Origin: CAVYXZ01 sp965223835
GTDB taxonomy: Bacteria; Chloroflexota; Anaerolineae; Aggregatilineales; Phototrophicaceae
DNA length: 64,000 nucleotides
Direction: 5' to 3'
NCBI GenBank assembly: GCA_965223835.1
Contig: OZ245022.1
Coordinates: 434,001 to 498,000 of the forward strand
The stretch's first letter is position 1; the number at the start of each line of letters is the position of its first letter. Below are positions 34,093-42,814 of the stretch, piece after piece. Made by a program: the position numbers and the translations under genes. A model generated the notes under the pieces. It was not told the DNA's origin. It saw nothing but the letters and a program-made list of their open reading frames with translations, and made no database searches.

Positions 34093-35121
34093 TCATAAAA
34101 TACCAGTTAACATCAGTTCGCTAGCATAATGACAGCTTGCCAAATTACCACCATCAACGGGCTGTAATTCCGGGATTTCTGTCACACAGCGTTGCTGATC
34201 GTTGAATGGGCAGCGCGGGTGAAATGGGCAACCTTCCGGGACCGCATAAGGGGCTGGCACACTGCCCTCAATCGTTTGTAGCCGCTCATCGCTAGCCTGC
34301 CCCAGCCGGTGAATCGAGTGCAAAAGCGCCTGGGTATAGGGGTGTTTTGGCTCATAAAAGATGGTATCTACTGGGCCAGATTCAACGATTTTGCCCAGAT
34401 ACATCACAATCACATATTCTGTCATCTGCGCGACAACCCCCAGGTCATGGGTAATGAATATGATCGCCATGCCAAATTGTGTTTGCAAGTCCCGCATTAG
34501 GGTGAGAATCTGAGCCTGGGTGGTCACATCCAACGCAGTCGTTGGTTCATCAGCAATGAGCAAGTTGGGGCGACAGGATAACGCCATTGCAATCATAGCC
34601 CGTTGGCGCATCCCACCGCTCAGTTGATGCGGATACCGGTCAATCGTCGCTGCTGGTTTGGGCATCCCCACCAAATGCAGTGTCTCAATCGCCTGTTGGC
34701 GGGCAGCCCTGGCCCCGATATGTTGATGTAAGACAATGGTTTCAACAATCTGGTTGCCAATGGTATGCACCGGACTGAGCGAGGTCATGGGTTCCTGAAA
34801 AATCATCGAGATTTCTGCACCACGAATGGCCCGAATCTCAGGGCCGGTGGGGTCCAAATGGGTCAGTTCAATCGCGGTGCTGCCGGGGCGGTGATACTTA
34901 ATTTCGCCGCCGATCGTTTTGCCGGGATGCCCCACAATGCGCATAATCGAGCGAGCCAGTGCCGATTTGCCGCACCCACTTTCCCCGACGATGCCGATAG
35001 TCTGACCCTGGCGAATCTGGAAAGTTGCGCCATCAACTGCGCGGACAGTGCCTTCGTCCAGGAAGAAATGGGTCTTCAGGTTGTTGACTTCGAGCAGCAG
35101 TGGCGATGTCGTTGCTTCCAC
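34093..35121 (-). CDS. Dpp/Opp-type ABC transporter ATP-binding protein D
   Basis: About 342 residues. GTG 35121 (AAAGG upstream) is preferred to the TTG at 35130. Walker A is GIVGESGCGKSALA, the signature LSGGMRQRAMIAMAL, Walker B LLIADEPTTALD and switch His in FITHDLGVVAQM. The C-terminal Cys-rich motif EGCPFHPRCPFNDQQRC is the oligopeptide/dipeptide-transporter hallmark. It energises import together with the ATPase at 41328-42716 through permeases B and C. Neighbouring glycan enzymes suggest that oligosaccharides are the cargo, as for many Dpp-like systems in glycan loci; this is inference. It is the last gene of the operon. Confidence 0.93.
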   Translation of the reverse strand: MEATTSPLLLEVNNLKTHFFLDEGTVRAVDGATFQIRQGQTIGIVGESGCGKSALARSIMRIVGHPGKTIGGEIKYHRPGSTAIELTHLDPTGPEIRAIRGAEISMIFQEPMTSLSPVHTIGNQIVETIVLHQHIGARAARQQAIETLHLVGMPKPAATIDRYPHQLSGGMRQRAMIAMALSCRPNLLIADEPTTALDVTTQAQILTLMRDLQTQFGMAIIFITHDLGVVAQMTEYVIVMYLGKIVESGPVDTIFYEPKHPYTQALLHSIHRLGQASDERLQTIEGSVPAPYAVPEGCPFHPRCPFNDQQRCVTEIPELQPVDGGNLASCHYASELMLTGIL

Positions 35122-35140
35122 GAGATTCAACCTTTGTTAA

Positions 35141-36283
35141 CTATCGGGCGTAAGGGTCGGCAGCATCACGCAGGCCGTCGCCGAGAAAATTAAATGACAG
35201 CACAGCGATAACAACACAGATGCCGGGCAAAAACAACCAGGGGGCCAGGGCCACTGCCTGGACGTTCTGAGCTTCTTTGAGCAATACACCCCAGCTAACC
35301 ACCGGTGGGCGCAACCCTAATCCCAGAAAGCTCAAGGCGGTTTCACTTAAAATCATATTCGGAATCGCCAATGTCAGCGAGGCAATGATATGGCTGAGAA
35401 ACAGTGGCGTCATATGCCTGAAAATAATTCGCATCTGGCTGGAGCCATATAACTCGGCAGCCAGTACAAAGTCTTCCTCGCGCAGCGCTAGGAACCGCCC
35501 GCGCACCACCCGCGCCAGCCCGGTCCAGCCAATGAGTGAAAGGATAATCGTGATGCCAAAATAGATTTGCAGTGGTGACCAATCGGTTGGCAGCGCCGCG
35601 CTTAAGGCCAGCCACAACGGAATACTGGGAATCGAGCGCAGGTAATCAATGATGCGCTGAATGACATCATCCACCCAACCGCCATAATAGCCCGACAGCC
35701 CGCCCAGCAGGATACCGAACAACAGCGACAGCACGACCCCAACGAGACCAATCGACATCGACACCTGAGTGCCATAGATAATGCGTGAGAGCATATCACG
35801 GCCATTACGGTCGCTGCCGAGCAGATACATCGTGCCATCGGGATCCGTAATGCCGAACAGGTGAATGTCGGTTTCAAATAATCCCAGCAGCTTATAGGCG
35901 ACGCCCGGCACGAAAAAATGAATCGGATAAATGGTGTCCGGGTCTTCAATGAATTCGATCAGCAGTGTGTCCGGGTCGCGTTCACCGGTGAGCGCATAGA
36001 CGAAGGGCCGTAGATGAAAGGTTCCTGCGGAATCGACAAACCGGATGGGCTGCGGCGGTGCGAAGATCATCCGGGCATTATGGGCATTGGGGTCAAACGG
36101 CGCGAGAAACTCAGGAACCAGCGCGACCAGGTACAGGCAGATAATCACGACCCCACTGAACATAGCGACCTTATGGCGACGGAACTTCCACCACATCAAC
36201 TGCCATTGCGACGCGAGATACAGGCGTTCTTCACCCTGGGACTCAGTCAATTGTTGATCGGCCTGACCGTTGATTGCTGACAT
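35141..36283 (-). CDS. Dpp/Opp-type ABC transporter permease C
   Basis: 380 residues from ATG 36283, just after the stop of permease B (36291). A first membrane helix (VAMFSGVVIICLYLVALVPEF) is followed by a large extracytoplasmic loop (residues ~70-160) and five more helices with the EAA-like motif AAELYGSSQMRIIFRHMTP. This is the DppC/OppC architecture. The long external loop mentions no catalytic motif and probably contacts the binding protein. It forms the membrane channel with permease B. Confidence 0.92.
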   Translation of the reverse strand: MSAINGQADQQLTESQGEERLYLASQWQLMWWKFRRHKVAMFSGVVIICLYLVALVPEFLAPFDPNAHNARMIFAPPQPIRFVDSAGTFHLRPFVYALTGERDPDTLLIEFIEDPDTIYPIHFFVPGVAYKLLGLFETDIHLFGITDPDGTMYLLGSDRNGRDMLSRIIYGTQVSMSIGLVGVVLSLLFGILLGGLSGYYGGWVDDVIQRIIDYLRSIPSIPLWLALSAALPTDWSPLQIYFGITIILSLIGWTGLARVVRGRFLALREEDFVLAAELYGSSQMRIIFRHMTPLFLSHIIASLTLAIPNMILSETALSFLGLGLRPPVVSWGVLLKEAQNVQAVALAPWLFLPGICVVIAVLSFNFLGDGLRDAADPYAR

Positions 36284-36290
36284 CGTAATT

Positions 36291-37277
36291 TTACCTGTTG
36301 AATTGAATACGCGGATCAAGCCAAGCGAGCAGAATGTCCGAAATGAGTGTGCCCAGCACGGTCAAGACGCTCAAAATCATGACAAAACTCCCAGCCAGAA
36401 ACATATCCTGGGATAGCAACGCTGCCAGTAACAGCGGTCCTGCAGTTGGCAGACCCAGCACAACCGATACGATGGTCGCACCGGAGATGAGACCCGGCAG
36501 CACCCAACCAACGGTGCTGACAAAGGGATTCAACGCCAACCGCACCGGGTACTTCCACAACAGGCGGGTTTCGGAAAGGCCTTTGGAACGTGCAGTCTCG
36601 ACATAAGGTCGGTGCAGTTCATCAAGCAGATTGTTACGCATGATGCGGATCAAACCGGCTGTGTTACTCGTGCCCAAAACGATGATAGGCACCCACATAT
36701 GATTAATAAGATCCCACACCTTGCCTAATGACCAGGGCGCATTGCGATATTCGAGCGAGAATAATCCACCGGCACTGACTCCGAAGACGGTCAGCGCCAC
36801 CCACATGAGGATAAGCGCCAGCATAAAGTCGGGGATGCCTTTACCAATAAAGCCGATGAATGTAAAAAAATAATCGCCAGCGGAATATTGGTGGGTTGCT
36901 GAATAAACCCCAATGGGCAGTGCGACAACCCAGGTAAAGATCAGCGTACTGAAGGTTATGACGAACGTTAGGGCGACTCGCTCCCAGATCAAATCGGCGA
37001 CGGGTTTGTTGTAGAGAAATGAAACCCCGAAATCGCCCTGTAAAACGTTGCCAAACCATTTCAGGAATTGCACATAAAGCGGATCGTCCAGACCATAGCG
37101 CTGACGCAGGGATAGAATCTCAGATTCATCCAACATGGTTCCGGTACTTTCCAGTTCCGCGATATATGAGGTCATAAAATCGCCCGGCGGCAGTTGAATG
37201 AGCACAAAGCTCGTCACAGCAATGAGCAGCAGGGTTGGGATAATGGATAGGATGCGGCGGACCAAAAAACCACGCAC
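36291..37277 (-). CDS. Dpp/Opp-type ABC transporter permease B
   Basis: 328 residues, GTG start. Six predicted membrane helices; helix 1 is LSIIPTLLLIAVTSFVLIQL, followed by the typical external segment with LRQRYGLDDPLYVQFLKWFGNVLQGDFG and the EAA motif ETARSKGLSETRLLWKYPVR. This is DppB/OppB, the first permease of the importer. It starts 13 bases after the FG-GAP protein gene and precedes permease C by 7 bases, so the genes are cotranscribed. Confidence 0.93.
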   Translation of the reverse strand: MRGFLVRRILSIIPTLLLIAVTSFVLIQLPPGDFMTSYIAELESTGTMLDESEILSLRQRYGLDDPLYVQFLKWFGNVLQGDFGVSFLYNKPVADLIWERVALTFVITFSTLIFTWVVALPIGVYSATHQYSAGDYFFTFIGFIGKGIPDFMLALILMWVALTVFGVSAGGLFSLEYRNAPWSLGKVWDLINHMWVPIIVLGTSNTAGLIRIMRNNLLDELHRPYVETARSKGLSETRLLWKYPVRLALNPFVSTVGWVLPGLISGATIVSVVLGLPTAGPLLLAALLSQDMFLAGSFVMILSVLTVLGTLISDILLAWLDPRIQFNR

Positions 37278-37289
37278 AGCAATAACCTC

Positions 37290-39257
37290 TTAGTCTGACC
37301 AGCCCGGCAAGGATACCGACGCCTGATAATTTGAATAATTATACAGTGGATTACGGACCGGCTTATACAGCTTGCCTGTCCTGGGGTTATCATCCTGAGT
37401 ATAAACCCAGATCTCATGCTGGTCCCAGACAACAACTTCGTCACGGCAGTCACCAGTAATATCCAGCACGGCATTACACATATCAGGATGTCCATCATCG
37501 GGGAACATCACCACCGGACGACCCCACCCATCGAACATGCCCCCCAGTTTGATATTAGGCGAATGCACAAAGTATTCGCCGGGTTGACCCGTCCAGTTGA
37601 TGGGCAGGCACATGCTGCCAAACGGGTTGGGTTCAACATCGTGGTAAATCTGACCTTGTGCGTCAAAGAAATGTAGAATCCCCTGATTGCCCCAGAAATT
37701 GATGGCAACAGCCTCTAACCCCGGCAGTTCCGGGCGAAAGTTGGCAATGGCGGGGTTTTGCGCATGACCGACAAAATGCTGTTTGATGATGTTGCCCTGC
37801 AAATCAACATACACGACACCGGCATCGCTAGCGGTATAAAAAATCACGGGTTGCGAATCAGCGGAGGGTCCAAAGTTAACGACGGCGACACCGTCGGCAT
37901 GGTCGGGAATCTCATTATCAAGCGTCCATAATTGGCGACCATCATGATCGTACAGGCTGAAGCCAATTGCCAGTTCGTCATGTCCATCGCCATCAACATC
38001 AAACGCGTAGGGATAATGTCCGGTCTTGCATGAACCCTCCCACATAATTTCGAGGCGATCATTGAGTGCCCAGAAATTCCAGTAGCGATCTTTGATAATA
38101 ATGTCACGCGATGCCCCCAACCCGCGCAAATCGCAAAAGAACAGGCAGTCGCCCAGAATACGCGGGAATTTATCTGCCGGTGATTTGCTGGCTGGGGTCG
38201 GTGCCTTGTACTTAACCGCGCCAGTTGCCCCATCGGCCACGATAAGCTCGAAGTTCATGCAATAAATGACTTCATTGCGGCCATCACCATCAATGTCCTG
38301 GATTTGAAATCCAACATCGTTGGTCAGCTTATACTTCTCTGGATCCGGCGTGCCAATTTGCCATAATACATCGCCGTCAAAAGTCATCGCGGTGAGACAG
38401 CTTAACTCACTGTAGGCATCGCGCGGCCCATGAGCATGAATTTGCCCGATTAACACGTCCATCTGACCATCACCGTTCAGATCACCAAAGCGCAGGTTGC
38501 GGCCTGCACCAAAGCCCTCTGTGCTAATTTTCTTCCACAAAACGGGCTGTGGATTGGCCGCCCGCAGTTCAGCTAATTCACGTTCTTGCTGGGTTTTGGC
38601 TGCTTTGAAGCGTGCCATTTCGTTACCGCTGGTCGCAATTTGCACCTGATAAAATTCGGCAGGTACGTCAGCCACTAGCCCCACTTTGCCCATTGGATAA
38701 GTTTTATCAGTGGCAGCTAGCTGCGCCAGCCCGCTGATTTCAGCCTGAATTTGCTCACCATTGACGTTAATTAGTGCGGTGTATTCGCGGTTCGGCTCCC
38801 AGTCACAGTCCTGCTGCGCGAGCACTGTCTCATCAAGTTCATGAAAAACACGCTCGTGCCGCACCCATTTCAAAACCACGCCGGTTTCATTAAGACCGAA
38901 GAAGTAGTTGCAGCGGCTATTGCGATAGCGAAATACAACCCCGACCTGGCCTTTTGCCAGCGGCTTCAATCGTACGGTAATCGAATAATCCTGCCACAGA
39001 TGGTCGCCGGTGATGACCATTGGGTGGGTATGCGTTTTGTTGTTTGCAAACGTTTGCACCAAAACGCGGGCTGCCCCCTGTTGCTGGACCTGCCACGCCT
39101 CACCCGATTCCTTGCCCGATGCGAAACAGGCCACCGTCCAATTCCCTCTGGGTCCGGCTTCCGGCAGGTAATGATATTCAGTATGGGCGCCGACGCCCGA
39201 CGAAAAGAGACCGACGTCAAGTTCGCTGAAATCGTCATCCAGATAGAATTCTGCCAT
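37290..39257 (-). CDS. FG-GAP beta-propeller protein with LamG-like N-terminal domain
   Basis: 655 residues. Residues ~1-220 are a concanavalin-like jelly roll (SITVRLKPLAKGQVGVVFRY, GVVLKWVRH) of the 3-keto-disaccharide hydrolase or family-16-like CBM type. From ~245 onward there are several FG-GAP/calcium loops: FGDLNGDGQMDVLIGQ, IDGDGRNEVIYCMNFE and FDVDGDGHDELAIGF, with a final ITGDCRDEVVVWD. Such propellers with D-x-DGDG-x-x-E loops occur in rhamnogalacturonan lyases and glycan-binding proteins. No signal peptide is visible, so a cytosolic role on an imported glycan is possible. AGGAAG precedes ATG. It sits between the binding protein and the permeases of the importer, which supports an oligosaccharide role. 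Confidence 0.75.
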   Translation of the reverse strand: MAEFYLDDDFSELDVGLFSSGVGAHTEYHYLPEAGPRGNWTVACFASGKESGEAWQVQQQGAARVLVQTFANNKTHTHPMVITGDHLWQDYSITVRLKPLAKGQVGVVFRYRNSRCNYFFGLNETGVVLKWVRHERVFHELDETVLAQQDCDWEPNREYTALINVNGEQIQAEISGLAQLAATDKTYPMGKVGLVADVPAEFYQVQIATSGNEMARFKAAKTQQERELAELRAANPQPVLWKKISTEGFGAGRNLRFGDLNGDGQMDVLIGQIHAHGPRDAYSELSCLTAMTFDGDVLWQIGTPDPEKYKLTNDVGFQIQDIDGDGRNEVIYCMNFELIVADGATGAVKYKAPTPASKSPADKFPRILGDCLFFCDLRGLGASRDIIIKDRYWNFWALNDRLEIMWEGSCKTGHYPYAFDVDGDGHDELAIGFSLYDHDGRQLWTLDNEIPDHADGVAVVNFGPSADSQPVIFYTASDAGVVYVDLQGNIIKQHFVGHAQNPAIANFRPELPGLEAVAINFWGNQGILHFFDAQGQIYHDVEPNPFGSMCLPINWTGQPGEYFVHSPNIKLGGMFDGWGRPVVMFPDDGHPDMCNAVLDITGDCRDEVVVWDQHEIWVYTQDDNPRTGKLYKPVRNPLYNYSNYQASVSLPGWSD

Positions 39258-39330
39258 TTTTAATCACTTCCTATGGTGAGGTACCGGGACATGCTGCTGC
39301 CCCGGTACACAAGTTATGGATTAATTTAAA

Positions 39331-41262
39331 TCAGGCGTCTGTCTTGAAATACTGACAGGGATTGGTCGTGCCGATATTGCCCCGATCCCAGTCCAGATCC
39401 CAGCCGGTCTCTGGCACATTACGCATCCGGTTTGTGACCACGATCGGCACCGCAGCCCGGTCACAGATACCCATGTGATAGAGATTTTCCGCCTGGATGT
39501 CCATGATTTGCAACCATAGATCACGTTGGCCTTCGGCGCTGGCGACGGTAAGCAGTTCATCATAGAGCGCCAACTGTGTTTGGACTTCTTCCGGTGGTTC
39601 CTCACCGGACTCACCCTGGCTGGAGTACCACTGGCCCCATAGAGGTGCCCACGACGCATCGGCTGTTACCGGAATCTGGCGGGTGGGATTGAGAACCGGC
39701 AGGAAGCCAGGACCCGCGAAATCAGCCTGAGCGTCCTGTTCATTGGCTGCACGACGAGTCGTGAAAAGTGAGTCATCTTCGGGGGTGACCGAGGCGTTAA
39801 TGCCGACGGCTTTCCACCAGTCCGCAATTAAGCCCAGCGCGTCAACAAAGTCGTCACGGCGGGCACGAACTTCGATTGACAGTGAAATCGGCTCACCATC
39901 GGGCCGCAGCCGGAAGCCATCGCCATCTTTTTCGGTCAGTCCCATGTCGTCCAGTAGCGCATTGGCTGTATCAGGTTCATATTCGACAAAGGCTTTGGCA
40001 GCACCTTCGTGATAATGTGGCGATGAGGGCAGCGCGACATTTTGCCGAATCTCCAGCGGCTGACCCAGATAGATGAGTTCACGGATCTCATTGCGGTCAA
40101 TCGCGTGCGAAATCGCCTGCCGGAAGCGCTTGTCCATGAAGATCTCACGCAGAACCGGATCTTTATGTGTCAGGTTGAGCGTGAGAATAAACACGTTCGA
40201 TTCGCTGATCGGCGCGTCAATGACGCGGTAATCACCCTGTTCACGACCCTGTTTGAGGACCAGGGTATCGCGGGGGAATTGGCCCACTGAGAACGTTTGC
40301 AGTTCGGCTTCACCCGACAGCGCTTTAAGCTGGGCCACCGAGATTTCGCGGGTGACTTCGCTCGTAACCGTGTCGATGTACGGCAATTGGTTGCCCTCGG
40401 TATCGACCTTCCAGTAAAAAGGATTCCGCTCGTACTTATTGCCTTCTTCGTTTTGTTCGACCAGATCCCAGGCAAAGACCACCGGCAGATCGGGATTGGT
40501 AAGCCAGCTTTCTCGGTCCAGGAAAAGCTGTGTCCAGTCTTCAAAACCTGATTCATCCACTTTTTGGGCCAGTTCCGCTTCGTCAGCATAGGCCGCGTGA
40601 AATTGTTGCAAATAATGGGCGGGCCGGAACGATTCGCGGGTTGGGCGGCCCATTTGACGTTCGAAGAAAGCAGCGGTCTGCGGGAAGGTGAAACGCACTG
40701 TCTGGTCATCAATCACTTCCAACGTAGGACGTTCGCCGCCCGCCTGCATCCAGGTTGGAAAACCGGGGAAGAGGTCCGCATTGCCGACCACATCATTGAA
40801 CCAGAAGGCGACATCATTAGACGTGAGTGGTTCGCCATCAGACCATTTGATCCCCTCACGGATATGAAAAGTGAAATTCTTTGCCTCTTCATCGACTTCC
40901 CAGGTATCGGCGACGTTGGGCAGCAGTTCGCCACCCCCCATCGAGAAGCGTAGCATCGGCTCGTATTGCAACAATTCATAGATGTGGTCATGAGGTACGT
41001 TGCGTACAACGGCGTTCCAGCTACCGCCATAGGTGCCGATTTCCTCATGCGGTTCGATCACGATGGGGGTTGCCGGCAGACGATCCGCAACCGACGGTAA
41101 ATCGCCAGACGCGACCAACGCGGCTAGCATGGGCGCTTCTTGATAGGTCATCTGGGCAAGAGCAGGCAAGCCCGCCGCCAGATTCGAAGCGGCGACAAGA
41201 CCTCCAGCGGTAACGCCTGACAACCGCAAGAATTCGCGCCGTGATAATGATTTTTTCGACAT
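39331..41262 (-). CDS. ABC transporter family 5 substrate-binding protein (Dpp-type), Tat signal
   Basis: 643 residues from ATG 41262 (AAGGAG upstream). The signal carries a twin-arginine motif SRREFLRLSG, then a hydrophobic stretch ending ALAQ near residue 38, so export in folded form by Tat is predicted. The mature protein has family 5 features: LAATPIV..., DTWEVDEEAKNFTFHIREGI, KWSDGEPLTSNDVAFW and RFRQAISHAIDRNEIRELIYLGQ. It is longer than classical DppA (~535) but normal for the glycan-associated clade in which these proteins bind oligosaccharides. It lies between the ATPase fusion and the propeller protein in the operon. Confidence 0.93.
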   Translation of the reverse strand: MSKKSLSRREFLRLSGVTAGGLVAASNLAAGLPALAQMTYQEAPMLAALVASGDLPSVADRLPATPIVIEPHEEIGTYGGSWNAVVRNVPHDHIYELLQYEPMLRFSMGGGELLPNVADTWEVDEEAKNFTFHIREGIKWSDGEPLTSNDVAFWFNDVVGNADLFPGFPTWMQAGGERPTLEVIDDQTVRFTFPQTAAFFERQMGRPTRESFRPAHYLQQFHAAYADEAELAQKVDESGFEDWTQLFLDRESWLTNPDLPVVFAWDLVEQNEEGNKYERNPFYWKVDTEGNQLPYIDTVTSEVTREISVAQLKALSGEAELQTFSVGQFPRDTLVLKQGREQGDYRVIDAPISESNVFILTLNLTHKDPVLREIFMDKRFRQAISHAIDRNEIRELIYLGQPLEIRQNVALPSSPHYHEGAAKAFVEYEPDTANALLDDMGLTEKDGDGFRLRPDGEPISLSIEVRARRDDFVDALGLIADWWKAVGINASVTPEDDSLFTTRRAANEQDAQADFAGPGFLPVLNPTRQIPVTADASWAPLWGQWYSSQGESGEEPPEEVQTQLALYDELLTVASAEGQRDLWLQIMDIQAENLYHMGICDRAAVPIVVTNRMRNVPETGWDLDWDRGNIGTTNPCQYFKTDA

Positions 41263-41327
41263 CGTATTGACTCCTTCAAATAATCTCTTCAGAGCAAGTA
41301 ATGAACAACAACCGCTATGGTCCTGAT

Positions 41328-42716
41328 CTAAGTCACCCCCTTTCGCACGGTAACACCTTGTAATTGTAGTGTTTCGGCATAATGACAACTTACGTAATGA
41401 TCGGGTTCGATCTCACGCAATTGCGGGGCCTCGTGTACACAGCGTTCACCGTCACTAAACCGACAACGGGGATGAAAGTAGCAGCCGGTCGGTGGGTTAG
41501 CCGGGTCGGCAACATCGCCTGGCAATACAATGGGATTGGAGCGAACACGCGGGTCGGGCTGCGGAATAGCCGACAGCAGAGCTTCGGTATATGGATGACG
41601 AGGCTGCGGGAATAACTCTTTTTTGGGCGCAGTTTCTACGATTTTCCCGACGTACATGACGGCAACCCGGTCACAGACGTACTCAACCACGCTCAAGTCA
41701 TGCGAGATAAACAAATAGGTGAGGCCGAACTGCCGTTGCAAATCTTTCAGGAGGTTCAATATCTGTGCTTGAATCGAGACGTCCAGCGCTGAGACCGGTT
41801 CGTCACAGATAATAAACTGGGGATTGAGCGCGAGTGCCCGCGCAATACCAATCCGCTGGCGTTGCCCACCGCTAAAGGCATGGGGATAACGCACCATGTA
41901 TTCCGGGCGCAGGCCAACGATCTCAAGCAACTCCGCCACGCGATCTTCTAACGCCTGACCGTGAGCGATGTTATTGATCGCCATCGGTTCGCCGATCAGT
42001 TGTAAGAGGGTCATGCGTGGGTTGAGCGATGAATACGGATCCTGAAAAATTACCTGAATGTTCCGCCGAACTTTTTTGAGATCAGGTTTTTCCAGTTCCG
42101 CAATATTAACCCGGCCCAGTTCCCGGTCTTCAAACCAGATTTCACCAGCAGTCGGTTGATGCGCACGGACGACCAGGCGGCCCGTCGTCGTCTTGCCACA
42201 ACCACTTTCGCCCACCAGCCCCAGAGTTTCGCCGGGATGAACCTTGAAACTGACACCATCAACGGCCCGCACAGCGATTTTTCCACGTCCGAATAACCCA
42301 CCGCCGGTTTGAAAATACTTCTTTAGATCTTTGACTTCTAACATATTGTCCGCCACATAATCGAATCCAGCCTGGGTCAGTACCTGTTGAAACTCATGCA
42401 GGATGATGGGCTTGGGCAAATGATGTCCCATCAAATTCGGGATCGGCCACTGGTTTGGGGGCAGCCAGCTACAGATCACCATGGGAAAGTGGGTCGCCAG
42501 CGGATTTGGGAAAAAACGCATGAGCAAATCCCAGATTGGCCCACCAATTTCCTCAATCTCCCAGATGATCGCTACCGGAGCCAATGATTCAACCGTGACC
42601 ATGACATCAGTGCTGCTGGTCATGCGCACAGCTGCCAACCCACATTCTTCAGCATACCGCCGGAGCAGATAGTAGGAATCGGTATTATCTGTAACGATAA
42701 TAAGGTTCTTTGCCAT
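41328..42716 (-). CDS. Dpp/Opp-type ATPase F fused to a degenerate receiver-like domain
   Basis: 462 residues. Residues ~1-120 look like a response-regulator receiver: beta1 NLIIVTDNTDSYYLLRR, a strand ending VAIIWEIEE where the phospho-Asp is replaced by Glu or lost, and the K-P signature LPKPIILHEFQQVL. From M125 (42344) a standard DppF ATPase begins (MLEVKDLKKYF; Walker A GLVGESGCGKTTTG; signature FSGGQRQRIGIARAL; Walker B FIICDEPVSALD; Cys-rich TGCYFHPRCRFSDGERC). Its natural start would be M125, so the receiver is an addition. The hybrid histidine kinase is encoded right upstream, so signal input to the transporter may be proposed. It could instead be a frame fusion of two ORFs. Confidence 0.85.
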   Translation of the reverse strand: MAKNLIIVTDNTDSYYLLRRYAEECGLAAVRMTSSTDVMVTVESLAPVAIIWEIEEIGGPIWDLLMRFFPNPLATHFPMVICSWLPPNQWPIPNLMGHHLPKPIILHEFQQVLTQAGFDYVADNMLEVKDLKKYFQTGGGLFGRGKIAVRAVDGVSFKVHPGETLGLVGESGCGKTTTGRLVVRAHQPTAGEIWFEDRELGRVNIAELEKPDLKKVRRNIQVIFQDPYSSLNPRMTLLQLIGEPMAINNIAHGQALEDRVAELLEIVGLRPEYMVRYPHAFSGGQRQRIGIARALALNPQFIICDEPVSALDVSIQAQILNLLKDLQRQFGLTYLFISHDLSVVEYVCDRVAVMYVGKIVETAPKKELFPQPRHPYTEALLSAIPQPDPRVRSNPIVLPGDVADPANPPTGCYFHPRCRFSDGERCVHEAPQLREIEPDHYVSCHYAETLQLQGVTVRKGVT

Positions 42717-42814
42717 ACGCCGTGTACTGGTTTCCTGTTAACAGGTTACCGTTGTTGAGTCGACTTTTTAGGACATGTTGTCGTGCCAGATGGACAAGGT
42801 TAATCGAGAAGCAT

